This document shows, piece after piece, positions 36,473 through 49,598 of a DNA stretch of 64,000 nt (within the stretch, counting starts at the first letter, position 1; the number at the start of each line of letters is the position of its first letter). A program made the position numbers and the translations under genes. The notes below the pieces were generated by a model. It worked only from the letters and a program-made list of their open reading frames with translations, was not told the origin of the DNA and did not search any database. The DNA comes from Benincasa hispida (Eukaryota; Streptophyta; Magnoliopsida; Cucurbitales; Cucurbitaceae). The stretch covers positions 16,402,746 to 16,466,745 of the forward strand of contig NC_052357.1 in the NCBI RefSeq assembly GCF_009727055.1. The letters are read 5' to 3'.

Positions 36473-36798
36473 ACGTTTGGGGCAAAGATTATTATCAAAA
36501 TATAATAACCACATTTTGCTATACTAAAAACTATTTCAAAACCTCTAATTAACTACCGTCAACACTATTTCAAAACTTCATTTGCTATGGTATTTACTAT
36601 TTACTATTTTACCTTCATCATTTTTTATTGTTTGCAACAGTGTTTACTATTTCTTTTTCAAACTAAAATAGTTTATGCATCAAACACATACTATTATAAT
36701 CCAAACTAAAATAATCTACACTCAAACACAAACTATCATAACCTAACTATAATAATCTACAACTATAATAACTAACTCATTATCCCAAACACCTCCTA
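36473..36798. mobile_element. MITE with tttggg-type inverted ends
   Basis: The left end tttggggcaaagattatta and the right end, inverted, tttgggataatgagttagtt, are terminal inverted repeats. The interior has short repeats around aactataataatctacaa. About 325 bp, non-coding. Target duplication unclear. Confidence 0.5.
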
Positions 36799-39700
36799 AA
36801 TGTTCAATACCTTCTACTTTTTAATAAATTTTAAAATTAGTTCATAGTTAGTCAGTTTGTTGTTGGTTTTTTTTTTTTATAAAAAAAAATCTAAGTCTCA
36901 AAATTATTTCTTGGGGACTAAAAAATTATGAGAGACTTTTTTAAACCGATTCCTATGAGTTTATGGATTAAAAATGTATATTTTGAAAATCTAGAGACCG
37001 AACGTACATATTCTTCAAAACTAAAAAACCAAAAAGATAATTTTCTCCAAAATTTAACATTAAAAATTTAATTCAAGACATTGAAAATTTATAAGCTAAA
37101 TTTAAGATTTATGGAAATAATTGAAAAGTATAGGAACTAAGGCCACGATTACCAATTCGTAATGAAAATTGATGTAATTATAATTGAATTCTATTGACAG
37201 ATCAATCATAATGGTTCTCAATGGCAAATGTAATTAAATTACTTTTAATCGCATTTACCTAAAATTAAGAATTTTGTCAAATTAATTGTCATGGTTATGG
37301 TTATCTTTACCTTTGAAAGCCAAATCGTAAAGGTAATGACTACGATGTCAGTAAATGTATCAAAATTTATAATTTTTTTTCTCTGAAACAATAATAATGT
37401 TAGTAATCGTGACCATAATCATGACCATAACGGTAACAAGAACGATACAACGTAATTTTCGGATGCAGTTCAATTGATCATTTCACGCTTGTCATTCAAA
37501 TTACATTACTTGAATTACGAATTTTCAACGAGTGTCTACCTATCAATACAAATGTAGAATGTCGGTAAACATTAACAAACGTAAGAAAAATAATCATTTT
37601 CTAAATTATCTTTTATTTATTGCGATACACTTTTGTAAACGCCGTCTAAAATATAACTTGAAAATTTTTATCAAAATTAAATTTTGGAAATGGTAGGGTT
37701 GAACAGTGACCGTCGCCAATAAGTTGTCCCGACCATCGGTGCGACGGCGACTACAGACGCGGGTCCGATTGTCCCACGAAAAATCTGTGGGGCTGCGGAT
37801 GAATATGGATAAAACTTCGGGGTCGAAGTGTGAGTTTTATAAAAACGTTTTAACATTTTTTAAAATATGACGTTACCGAAGCAATCAAATAAAAAAAAAA
37901 TAAAAGAAAAAGAAAACTAGGTACTTCCTAATTTTCAGCAATCCTCCCATTAAGAGTAATACTTGCGTGTATTTCAAAATATTCTTGGTGCATCACTTTC
38001 CAACTTTTACAAAATTATTGAATATTTTAAAAGTAAAATTAATTGAATAATTTGACGTAATACATAAAAATAGGTACTATTTAGAATACACCTAAATATT
38101 TTTTTTGAATGAAAATTCTATTTCTCATGGTCAAAATGCTCAGGAAGAAAAAAGGTAGAAATCAAGAATGTCAAAATACTAGGGAAGAAAAAACAGTTCA
38201 ATTCCAAAAAGATTCAAATAGTTTGTGCTGAATTGATAGAGAATTTCAATAAACGATAAGAAAACAACATAGATAGCGCATGAGCTTGTCATCTTGGAGT
38301 TTGATAAGCTTTATTTGGAAGGTTGCACACACAAAGTTGTCTTCTTATTTAAAAAATTCATATTATTTTTATCATTTTTTATGACAATTTTTTAAAACTT
38401 GTTTCGAATGGATAACTACTTATTTAAAATAATGTCATTATTATTATATTCCTTTTATTGATTTCATTATAAATATAACATGTGCTTGTTTTGAAGAAGA
38501 TTATAGTCATATTAAATGTAAAATATCCCTAAATTTTGAAATTTGTTTAAAAATCGCCATTAAACTTTAAATTTGTTTTAAAAAAATATGTAATTCTTTT
38601 TCTCAAAATAAAATATAAAATATGATAAATAGATGGGGCAGTGTTGATATGTAAAAATTAGAAGAAAAATATTTTGATGCATCCCAATAGTATTTATCTT
38701 TGTGCATTCTACCAAATTATTCGATTATAAATTTTCATGTGGCAAATTTTTCTTATTTTTTTTGAAAATTTTTATTTATTTATTTTTGTGAGTGACAAGA
38801 GGGGATACATAGAGATACCTCATGATGCACCCAAGCTTTACCTAAATAAGAAAGTACTTTTGTGATAATAAATACAACTATATAGATGATTAAAAATGTT
38901 ATTTTATTTTATTTTAGGAAAAATATTAAATTATACCCATGAACTTCAATTTAAACTTCGAACTTTCATAATTGTATCAGCTTAAACTCTCAATTATGTT
39001 TTATTTGGATATATTTATGAAAAATTTAGAGTTTAAATTGATATATTTATAAAAGTTCAGAGTTCAAATTGATACAACTCTCAAAGTTTACGTTTTAAAT
39101 TCAGACAATTCTTAATTTAGAATTTTAATTGATACAATTTACAAAGTCTAAAAATATAAATTGACATTTACTCTTTATTTTATATCAAAAGATATTTTTA
39201 ATATAAGTTACATAATCAATTTTCAAAAATAAGTTGACATGTTATTTTACTTGAATGATTTTGTAAATTAAATGATGTCATGTATTTGTATAGCTTTCCA
39301 TTTTTACACATTTAACAAATATCACCTTGTTAAAAAAATTATTAAAAAAAAAAACTTTATAATGGTATTTTTCTAGAGACAATTTTCCAAATTTTAGTGT
39401 AAAGTCAAAACTTTTCTATTTTGTAGGGTCGTTATTAATTCTAAAATTGTGGAGTTTTATTGCCAATTTTAGCCGGACTTACAAACCATTTAATTATACT
39501 TTCAAGACAATTATATATTAAAACATAAATCTATTTTCAATAGTCTTCCAAACACACATTGAAGTTTTTTTCCTCCTCATTTTGTTCCAATTATTGGGGG
39601 TTTGTTTGTCTCATCTCATCTTCAAAAAGTATACATAAGAGAACAATAAGCACGAAAAAAAAGTCGTGAATCATAAAAAAGGGTTTAAAAGATACCTTCG

Positions 39701-40165
39701 AACTTTTTGGACACTGAATTGAGATAATGACTTTAGGACTCACTCAGTCTTCTTTAAGAAAGAAAAAGGTATTCTTTTTCAATACAATTTTCCCAACGAA
39801 AGATTTCAGTCAGTTAGCTCATCATAAATAGATTAACCGACAAGTGATCTCGACAGAAAATTCTCCACCGATGGAATGAGGACACAACAAATAAGAAGTT
39901 CATACGTATGTGAGCTCATATATTTGTGGAGTTCGTATGTCTGTCTTTGAGGTGCAAAGTTATTTAGTCTGAGTCCATATGTCTGTACTTGGAATGTAGA
40001 GTTGAGTTCGTATGTCTGAGTTTCTGGTGTAGTTTTTTGAACTCTAAATAATATGCATTTATGATGATTATTTTTATTTTGAAACTTTTTTATTATTCAA
40101 TAATTCTACCAATCTTTGTACTGAATAAAATATGGATTGCAATTTTTTCTTTTATTTTTTAAAGT
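36799..40165. other. Long AT-rich intergenic stretch
   Basis: No gene seen. It contains foldback-like words at 36880-37045 and 38930-39150 (repeated aattgatacaatt in both orientations), a short GC-rich patch at 37690-37800, and three degenerate copies of gagttcgtatgtctg at about 39935-40015. Confidence 0.5.
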
Positions 40166-40168
40166 TTT

Positions 40169-40208
<40 letters not shown>

Positions 40209-40242
40209 TTTCTTTTTCTTTTTCTTTTTCTTTTTCTTTTTT
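40166..40242. repeat. Pyrimidine microsatellite (tttc)n then (ttttc)n
   Basis: About nine tttc units followed by about six ttttc units, uninterrupted. Confidence 0.95.
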
Positions 40243-40570
40243 GGTAATGAATAACGATTAACCCACTACATTTCGTGCAGGAATATTAAATAAAATTAGA
40301 AATAAAAAAGAAATGAAAACTTTTGATTCCTAATTTTTCTCCATGAATTTCATCATCATCATCTTCTTCTTCTTCCTATTGTTGTTCTCTATTTTTACTC
40401 TGTCGTGAACTTTTTTAAATTGAATTTCTCCCATTGTCTTAGCAACCAATAGAATGCTACCACATTTATTCAAAAATTCATTTTCAATTCCTCTAAATTT
40501 GGAGGATCGTCATAGAACAAATCTTCATTTTTTATTGTTTCTTGTCAGAAAATGATTTTCACCGAAGTTA
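40243..40570. other. Short intergenic stretch
   Basis: Contains a trinucleotide run catcatcatcatcttcttct near 40350; otherwise nothing recognised. Confidence 0.5.
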
Positions 40571-41260
40571 TGAAAGGAGTAGGTGACTACTCGTAACGGA
40601 AGGATCGTGTCCCAATTTTAATTTACTGAACATCTAACTAAACAGAGGACAAAAACTAGGATTCACAAATCTAATTAAGCATGCAATTCTCAGAAATTTA
40701 GAGAGGAAGAATGGATTATAGTACTTACCCTTGAAGACCAAAATTCTTCACGTTCCCCTCCAAATCACGAACAAATCAAACTCTTCGAATTTCTCTTCAA
40801 ACTGACGAACACGGCAACACAAAACCCAAAATTTGAACACTACCACGAGGAGTCCTCGATATTCTTAAGGTTGAGAATCGATTGAGAGTTGTGTGGGCTT
40901 CAATAATTAATTTTTGGAAGGGAAAAGGATAGTTTTTCTTGAGACATTTTTGGATTGAGAGTTCTCTGTGTTCTCTTGATAGAACTTGATTAATTAATTA
41001 AATTCTTTAATTAAAATAATCAACTTCTATTAACTGGGTCACTCTACTAAGGACCGACAACTACACCATTCACACTACAGATATATTTTTGTGTCCATTG
41101 GATATAACTAATCAACAATGCATTGACCCTTCACAAATTGCTTGTAAGTATAGCTTGACCAAAATGATCATTTTGCCCCTATAGTTACATCAAATTTCTT
41201 AAATACCACTGATCTCTCTAATAAACAATTAGTTATAGTGCAACTATAACTGAACCTCTC

Positions 41261-41344
41261 TCGAACCAGGAGAGGGTGTAGCGTCATATTGTTCAAGTCT
41301 CGTCGAACCAGGAGAGGGTGTAGCGTCATATTGTTCAAGTCTCG
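41261..41344. repeat. Perfect 42-bp tandem duplication
   Basis: The unit starting tcgaaccaggagagggtgta occurs twice head to tail with no difference, inside the conserved LTR core. Other LTR-A copies have one unit. Confidence 0.95.
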
Positions 41345-41688
41345 GAATCAACCATTAAGGGAGTAATTTATCTACTTGCTCTAACAGTAGGGAATGAGTG
41401 AATTCCTTCTTATGTAGTTGTATTCCTAACTCCCCAATTAGACGAATCCCCAAAATGGTATGCATATTAAGTTGGCGAAACTGGCTACTCTCACCCATGC
41501 AGATCAAAGGACCGCCTTCATAGGCAATAGTTCACAATTCACTCAGGATTCAAGTTAAGTCACCTATGGTTATCCTGGTGAAATGTAAGTCTCTTCTAGT
41601 AACAGTGTTATATAGAGAGACTATTCATTTCATGGTCCGGTCTTATATAAACTCTTTGTATAGAATACCCCTACTCACATGTCTCCAC

Positions 41689-43710
41689 TGTTGGGGTTGA
41701 TATCCTAAATCTCATAGGGTCTTGCAGTTTGTAAACACCTGTATGAACAAACAATTTTGTGATATATAATATGAGATATTTTATTCACTTCAATCTATGA
41801 AATATGAGATATTTTAGTTGCATAAACCACAAACCAATAAACTAAGATCCATGGTTATCATTGTAGCTTAAGCATATATATGGAGACATATAAGTGGATC
41901 GTGTTTTAAGTGATAGCCTAAATAGTCTGTAGTATATGGATAAAGGAGGGAAACCTTATCTTGGTGACACTACGAGTGTGGCCTACTTTGTAGATGTTAC
42001 AAATATTGTAAAGTGCTACAAATGGCCTGATCCTGATCATTCGGTATTAGACCTGCAAGCGGGGATTATCTATACAAAGGAGTTTGTATAAGATCGGACC
42101 ACGAAATGTTTAATTTCGATATATAACTGCGTTCATGACAGAGACTTTCATTTCACTAGGATGACCATAGGTAACATGACCTTAATCCTGAGTGAGTTGT
42201 GAACTTCTATCTATGAGGATAGTCCTTTGATTTGCATGGGTGCGAGTGGCCAGATCGCCAGCTCAAACCTACCATTTTGGGGATTCGTCTGATTGGGGAG
42301 CTGGGAACTCAGCTACACAAGACAGAATTCACTCCTTCTCCGAAGTAGGGGTAAGTAGATAAATTTTTCCCTTATGGGCTGATTCCGGGACTTGAATAAT
42401 GTGGCACCACACCTTTTCTTGGCTCGAGAAGAGTTTACTCATAGTGGGACTATGATGGATTGTTCATTAGAGGAATCAGTGGTACTTAACGAGTTAGACG
42501 TAATTACAAGGGTAAAACGATAAATTGATCCAGTTGTACTTACGTGCGATTTGTGAAGGGTTATCGTACTGTTGATTGGTTATATTCGATGGACACAGAA
42601 ATATATATGTAGTGCGAAGAGTGCAGCTGTCGGTTTTTGGTGGAGGGCCCGACAGTTAACGGATGGTGGATATCATGGAAAGAGTTTAGTTAGCTATTCA
42701 CGTACCATTGAAGCTTCAAACTACAGGTCCATAAGGTCCCCTTGAAAGCTCAATGGATTCATATTGAGAATTAGTTTTGGGGTTAGTTTAAAGTGTTCAA
42801 ATTAATAAGAGGAAATTTGATTATATATGATATAATTAAATTAGTTCAATTATATATGATATAATTGATTTGATGTATTTGATACATTATATGATTGGAG
42901 AAATTAATATAAATATGATTTATATTTAATGCCATTAAGGAGAAAAAGAACTATGGTTTAAATGTTGCATATGATGTGATATTAAAACTATAGGTTATAA
43001 ATATAATATGATAAATTAGCTATTATATTTATATATAACAAATTAATTATGAGATAATTGTTGTTAGTTTTTCTCCAATAACCATCTTAGTGGGTGGTTT
43101 TAGTAGTTTATGACAACTAACGGATAAAAGATGAAAAGGGTTTTCATTTTTCATTTTGCGATACACGAAGCAAGATATCAGATAACTTGAAGAGAGAGTA
43201 AACGATAAATCGAGTTTGATATACTATAGTTACTCGCTATTCAACGATCGAGTACTCAAGTCTATACGATAGACTTCTTCCTTCTCCACTTACTCGATCG
43301 TCCAGTTCCTTCATAACTCTACCCAAATCCATACAGAGCCCACACCTCCTGGATTCTCACACCGAGATACAAAATTAGCCAAATGGTAGTGTTGAGTTTC
43401 CATTAGAAGGTCGAGGATCGAGTTTTACTTTATTGTGATCGAGTATTTACTAGTTCATGCTAAGTTGCTGAATTGCTCGTGTTGTGTTCGTGTTGTTGGA
43501 TGCTTTGCTATTGGATCGAGGAAATACTAGAAGAAAGAGTTCTTCAAAAGTATGTTTACTCGATCCCTTGTTTGTTCTCTAGAAGTACGTTGTAATTTTA
43601 TACTCAATGCATAACTATCCTATTTGATTGTAAATGTTCCTATTTTTTCACAATGGGACTTGGATCGATCTGCTTCCGCTTATTGGTTCTCTTGATTTAG
43701 AGTTCCTTCA
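41689..43710 (+). mobile_element. Solo LTR-A with perfect TCCAC target duplication
   Basis: 2022 bp from tgttggggttgatatccta to gatttagagttccttca, flanked by tccac at 41684-41688 and 43711-43715. There is no internal region. It is inserted into an LTR of the same family lying in the opposite orientation; removing it and one tccac rejoins a normal LTR-A sequence. TATA and polyadenylation features were not resolved. It contains taaacgat and acgatcgag motifs at 43205-43325. Confidence 0.92.
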
Positions 43711-44051
43711 TCCACGTGAATGAACATGATCGTATCATTTGTAGAACTTTACAACAATTATAACAACTACAAAGCAGGTCGTATTCGCAATGTCACCGAG
43801 ATAAAGTACCCAACCTTATCCATCTACTACAGATCGTTTAAATTATCATTTAAACATGATCCACTTGTATGTCTCCACATACATGTTTAAGTTACAGAAG
43901 ATAATATTGGATCTTAATTTATTGGTTTTTGGGTTAATGCAACAAAATTTCAAATAAAATACCTCTTATTTTTTTTTTAGAAAATTAAATTATTTGTACA
44001 AATACAATTACAAACTATAAGATCACAAGGTTTAGGACATCAACCCCAATA

Positions 44052-44470
44052 GTTTGTAGTCAGAGCTCGAAGTTGGTTGCATGAAGGTGGTATTGGAGTT
44101 GGTTTCTGGAGTTTGTTGTCAGAGGTGGTTGTTGAAGCTCAAAGTTGATCGTCAAAGTTGCTCGCTTGAAGGTGGTCATCAAAGGTGATTTTTGTTAGAG
44201 TTTGTAGTAAGAGGTGGTTGTCGGAGCCTATGAAGGTGGTTGTCGAAGTTTATCATTGGAGTTTGTTGAAGGAGGTGGTTGTCATAGCCCAAAGTTAGTC
44301 ATCGAAGTTGGCCATGTAAAGGTGGTTGCTGTAGTTGGGTCACCGGAGTTGTTATTGGAGGTGGTTGTTGGATAAGAATTGATCATCAGAGTTAGTTGCT
44401 AGAGTTATCATCGGAGGTGGTTTTTGGAGCCTACAGTTGGTTTTCAGAGTGTGGCAGCGATAGTCGTAGA
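44052..44470. repeat. GT-rich minisatellite, about 18-21 bp units
   Basis: Variants of ggaggtggttgtcggagtt repeat about 15-20 times with heavy variation, strongly G/T-biased on the plus strand. It abuts the LTR and is followed by an element end at about 44510-44640. Confidence 0.7.
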
Positions 44471-44499
44471 TGGGTGGAATCATTGAAATATTGGAAGAA

Positions 44500-44640
44500 G
44501 AGAAAGTTGTAGTGAACTGGGTGAATTGGTAAAATATACCAACTCAATTCCACCAACAATTAAAGTCGATGGGCCAAACATTGAGTTGGTATATTACACC
44601 AACTCAACTCAACTCAATTCATGTTGGTGAGCCAAACACC
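44500..44640. mobile_element. End of a MITE-like element
   Basis: Contains two inverted ttggtaaaatataccaact / ttggtatattacaccaact blocks and ends ggtgagccaaacacccc, the inverse of the ggggtgtttggc start common in Tourist/hAT-type MITEs. The opposite end was not found. Confidence 0.4.
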
Positions 44641-44659
44641 CCATTTTTGTCTATAAACT

Positions 44660-44821
44660 TTCATACAAGTAAGTCTCTCAGCTTTAGTTAGTAACAATTT
44701 AATCCTCTATTTTCAAATTTGTAATAACTTAGTCTTTAAACTTTAATAACTAATAATTCAGTCCTTAAACTTAACAACTATTTGTAACAATTTAGTCCTT
44801 ATTGTGAAAAATAATGCCAAC
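44660..44821. repeat. Degenerate ttagtccttaaa repeat
   Basis: Four or five variants of aacaatttagtccttaaactt in tandem. A similar run is at 45990-46090. Confidence 0.5.
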
Positions 44822-45083
44822 GTCCCATTAGGTAACCATTTGGTTTTTAGTTTTTTTCATCTATATTTCTTACAATGATTTGCATCTTTCTTAAGTACAA
44901 TGGTTGAATTCTTAGCTAAAAAAAAAAAAAACATAATTTGAAAGCTACTTTTTTTAGTTTTCAAATTTTGGTTTAGTTTTTTAAACTATTGATGAAAAGT
45001 AGATAACAAAGAAAGAAATTTGGAGTTGGAAGTAGTGTCCATATGTTTAATTTTCAAAAACAAAATAGTTATACAGCGGGGTC
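44822..45083. mobile_element. Tourist-like MITE, copy 3
   Basis: About 262 bp. It starts gtcccattaggtaaccattt, ends aaatagttatacagcgggg, and shares gatttgcatctttcttaag and tacaatggttgaattctta with the copy at 26450-26741. Confidence 0.6.
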
Positions 45084-45739
45084 TAAATTATTAGTTATAT
45101 GAAAGTTGAGGATGGATAACAAATATCTAGGTTTTTTCACATTTTTAAGGTAATTAAATAGTGATTACAATATAAAGATGATGAAGAAGAAAGTAATATT
45201 TCGTCGAAAAGAGAAAAAAAAAATGAAGAAGAAGAATAAGAAAGTGATTTTCAATCACATTTAAAATATATATTATATATTATATATATTATAATAATAT
45301 ATATAAAGAAATAATTATATTGTTTATTTTACAAGAAAGAGAAACGCGGTTTGATTTGTGTTTGCCATCTATGATTTGGTTGGCAAAGCATGAAAATTCT
45401 CTTATTTTTCAATACTTATTATTTGTTCCTCACAAATAGGCCAACAAGATCTATATGTGTTTCACCCTCTCACATGCATTTTCTTTTTCTTTCAATTTTT
45501 TAATATAACATACCTTTAAACTTATTAAAAATGTCTATATTTAATAATTATGAAATAATTATAGCAATAAGCTATGCTATTTCTTTATTGAAAATCAAGG
45601 CTTAAAATTAAAACAAAAAGAAGGAAAAATCAGACGTGTGAGAATCGATTGAAAATTGAACCACAACTTAGTAAGTGTTGTAACTATTTTTAAATTCAAT
45701 TATCGATAACGATAGAGGTTTGATAAAAAAAAAATTAAA
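45084..45739. other. AT-rich intergenic stretch
   Basis: Nothing recognised beyond a short tata/atat run near 45265-45305. Confidence 0.55.
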
Positions 45740-45985
45740 AAATAAAATAAAATACTTTTGGATTTGGAGTTTTTAAGAAAGTAATAATTTTGATCAAAAC
45801 CAAGTTAAAATTTAAAAACTAAAAAAATTAATTTTTAAAAATTAATTTTTGTTTTTGGAATTTGGTTAAGCATTCAATCATTATACTAAAAGAATATGTA
45901 AATTATTGTAAGAAATAGAGAGAAAATAGGCTCGATTTTAAAAAATAAAAAACAAAAAACAAAATGGTTACGAAACAAGACATTA
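45740..45985. mobile_element. Tourist-like MITE, copy 4 (inverted, decayed)
   Basis: On the minus strand it reads like the other copies: it starts near ggttactttgtaatttg-like words that align to ggtaaccatttggttttt (right end caaaatggttacgaaacaag at about 45960-45980), with an interior aagcattcaatcattatac block. Left end unclear. Confidence 0.5.
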
Positions 45986-47759
45986 GACATTCAACTTTAA
46001 TTTATAACAATTTGATCATTGACTTTTATATGTAATAATTTAGTCTCATATTTGACTATTTATAACGATCTAATTTCTATCGTAAACAATATAGTTAAGA
46101 TTCAATTAAAAAATTACACATATAGATTGGTAAATTTAATAGCGATACAATTTATTTATAAATAAAGATTAAGGTATTATACCATAAAAATTAACATTTA
46201 AATGGGCCTTAGTTATTAGACTCATCAAAATTTAAATGTTAATACAATTGTTACATTTTCTAATTAAATTTAATTCCATTTTGATTGCATAACAACTTAA
46301 TTTTTATAATTTATAAACAAGTATTTGATGCATTTATCAATTTAAGTAACAAAATTTATCAAATTTTAGTAATATTTTTTATAATAAAAATTAAATCAAT
46401 ATAAATTATAGAATAACTTATTTTATTTATTATTTAAGAAGGAAACAAACATAAAAGAATAAGAATAATAAATAAATAAATAAAAAAGGGGGATTGGATC
46501 TAGAGTGGGAAATGAGAAGTGAGAGTGACGTGGATGGGTGGTGGTGATGGTAATGGCACGATGTTAATGATCTGTAAAGCTTCTTTTGCCGACATTACGA
46601 CATTCATTTCCTTCTCCCCTTCTCCTTCAGATCTCCACCGACACTCACTCACTTCATTGACCCTTTTTCTTTTTTCTTTTTTTTCTTTTTTTTTTTTAAA
46701 AAACTTCAATAATTACGGGACAAATATCGAACCCTCCTCCTTTAAGATGTCAATAAGAGGTCGATTCAATCGCAGATATTATTTTATGAGTATGAATATA
46801 AATAACTTATATTTAAATATCACGATTTTAAATATTTAAAATAATTAATATCTATATTTAGATATGTTTGATAGTTCATGTTTATAAGTTAAATATTTGT
46901 AATTTGATTTATCAATTTTATATATAAAAATTAACAGTTAATATAATCATATATTAATTAATTATTTAATCATTTAAAATAAAAATATGTGAATGCTCTT
47001 TTATATTAGACATTAATTAAACTTAATTACTAGAGATCGATTAGATTTTAAATACAATTTAATTGGGATATTAATGTTTAATAATAAAATTTAAAATTAA
47101 ATAATTAAGAATGGTAAGTATATTATAAAATTTATTGAGTCTAAATAATATATTTATATTTAATAGTTAATTGATATTAACTTTTTAAAGAGGGATATTG
47201 ATTTATTACTTTATTATGCTATATTTTTACTTTTCATCTCCATGTATAAAAATTCAACTGCATTAAAAAATAAATTATAAAATTTAGATAATTATATCAT
47301 GAATTTTAAAATGTGAAATTTCGTGAAACAAACGTGTTAAGTGACTACCTAAAATTACATGATAAAATCTATGAAATAAACAGCTTTTGAATACGATGTT
47401 TTTAATTACTATATTATATTGGAATTAATCTTTTTATGTATTTATTTGAATGTTGACATGTAGAAATAGAAATTCAATTTTTTTTTTCTTTTTTGTCTAA
47501 TTCTTGATAATATTTTAATATTTGAACACCTTTTTAATTTGGCAAACTAGTTTTGCTTCATATTTTATATCAAGTTGAGTTAGGTTTAAAATTGGTTTTC
47601 ATATCATGAAAAATCATAGTAGATCCCAATATCCATTATTTCAAATTATTTTGTTGGAGAGGTATGAGACATTTAAAACAGCACATGTTAGTCATGTGAG
47701 CTTGTTTATCCAATTCTTACCCTTTTCTTAAAAACCCCTATTGATTGGACGGACGGTAG

Positions 47760-47803
<44 letters not shown>

Positions 47804-48105
47804 AAATTTTGTCCTATCAAATCTCAAGGGTCATTTTTTTTAAAAAAAATAGGACCACTTTGATAGAAAATTTGGAAAAATAATAGATGTTTTCTGATAT
47901 GTGTTTGATAACAAATTCAGAAATTAAAGTCTAATTTTGTTTAAAATGTATTTGATATTATATATTTATAAATCATAAAACTAATCATAGTTACCACTAA
48001 TATTTAGTTGACAATAAACTATTTTAAATATGATTTATGTTCGAAAAAATTATATAATTATTATTTCTTAATATTATATAATTTATAATACATTACATAA
48101 TACAT
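45986..48105. other. Intergenic stretch; source of a partly duplicated unit
   Basis: No gene. 46212-46256 recurs at 50301-50345. A T-run of more than 30 bases followed by A at 47766-47810 is the longest homopolymer in the window. A small open frame at 46519-46839 over a T-rich tract is not convincing. Confidence 0.55.
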
Positions 48106-48918
48106 ATTATATTTTTTATAACATAAATTGAGTTTAACCTAGCATATTGGATTTTAAAATTAAGAATTCTAAACCTAGATGCAATGAAAACATAAAACTG
48201 TTGTTTTAGAATTTGCACCATTTGGATCACATAATCTAAAAATTGTTTTTAGAAGCAGAATTTGAGTTGTTTGTCAAACGATATTTACTAAACTCGGTAA
48301 ATCTGAAAACATAAAACTGGATTCTCTACCAAACAGAACTGTTTATTTTATATCTAAATGTAAAATATAAATATAGTTAATTGCATAGAGTCACTTGTGA
48401 TTATGCTAAAAAAGGGTTCATTGTTTTATTTAAACTAAAAATTAAAAAATGTGAAATAAATAAAATATATGAATGACAAAAATATAAAAGAAAGTTGGGA
48501 AGGACAAATATATCATTCATCAATACCCTTTATATAAGCATCTTGAGAATTTATATTGCAAGAGGACATCCAAAATTAGAAAAATGTCTCATATCTAAAT
48601 ATTTCATATCATGGCAAAATAAACGATGTGATCTATATACTAATTTTATGGCTCCAAACAAATGGCTCCTGATTCTTCTATAGAGAAAAATTATTTAAAA
48701 AAAATTAATTTTTAGTATAATAGGAATAGCGAGATCGAATCACAAATTTCTTGATCGCTAACACAACTGCAATTGCCCTATGTATGTTTTACGAAAAAAA
48801 AAAAAGGAAAAAAGTGGATATTATGATTTTAACTCTCACAACGAGCTCTGTAACAAACTTTGTAAGTAAATCAGGAAATCATTAATTTAAATTTTATTAT
48901 TATTAATATTCTAATACG

Positions 48919-49246
48919 TGTTAGATAGAAGTCTAAGTTTAGTGTCAAAAGCCAAAATCTTTCCATTACCACATGTGTTGGCCATATCATACAACAACCT
49001 ATGCTTGGTGTCCAAATGTGCCACATCCTACTTGCTAAAATACCTATAAATAAGTGACCATCCGGGGATTTTAAAACAAACATACATTGGGCTAAGTCCA
49101 TGAATTTTGGAGAAAGTGGAGAATCTTGAGAAATTTTCCTATTTCCTATTTTGTTATTTATTTATTTTATATATTATAATATATTTATTTTAATAATATA
49201 TTTTATTGGTATCCGTGTTTTCATTGTGCTTCTCAATTTTAGAACA
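48919..49246 (+). mobile_element. Copia LTR (short family), copy A
   Basis: About 328 bp ending ttagaaca and followed by cgttatcagtacgagc, the post-LTR motif also seen in the element at 27321-32938. TATA box cctataaataagtg at about 49043. Related to, but diverged from, the LTRs of that element. Confidence 0.7.
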
Positions 49247-49598
49247 CGTTATCAGTACGAGCTTCTTTCGTTTCTCCCACTGAAAGTAGGTCTTAAAGAA
49301 ACCTAGATAATTTTCATATGTTGAATGATTAAAAAATGAACAAAGAAGAACTATGTCTGGCAGACAATGCAACTACACATACAATACTTAAAAGTAGAAA
49401 ATATTTTTCCAAACTAACAATGATGGAAAGAAAAGTTAATACAATATCAGGTTCTGCAAACCTAATTGAAGGGTTTGGAAAAGTAAATATTATCTTACCT
49501 AGAGGAAAAAATTTACAATTGACAGTGCATTATTCTCTAGTCAATCGAAGAGAAATCTACTTAGTTTTAAAGATATATGTTGCAATAGTTATCGTATT
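49247..49598 (+). pseudogene. Gag-less copia remnant: post-LTR region joined to protease
   Basis: After the post-LTR motif, about 80 bases lead straight into an open frame starting MNKEELCLADNATTHTIL, the copia protease region; gag is missing. The frame stays open to 49644, running into an inserted LTR-A at 49599. It is therefore a deletion derivative. The active-site Ser of the DSATT block of the related element is Asn here (DNATT). Copy B has a stop in place of the fifth codon. Confidence 0.7.

Larger units (their letters stand above)
40571..44050 (-). mobile_element. LTR-A copy, minus strand, interrupted by another LTR-A
   Basis: The outer LTR is 40571-41688 plus 43716-44050, about 1.45 kb. 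On the minus strand it starts near attggggttgatgtccta at 44050 and ends at 40571 (tgaaaggagt on the plus strand). Flanks agtta (40566-40570) and agttt (44051-44055) match at four of five bases, a possible target duplication. A 42-bp tandem duplication lies inside it at 41261-41344. Confidence 0.8.

Noticed and set aside
46519..46839. 106-codon plus-strand frame
   Set aside because: Phenylalanine/serine run from a T-rich tract; no domain or promoter context.
48721..48790. SINE-like B-box (gagatcgaatcac) on either strand, repeated at about 50985
   Set aside because: The second occurrence is explained by the segmental duplication; no A box or tail.
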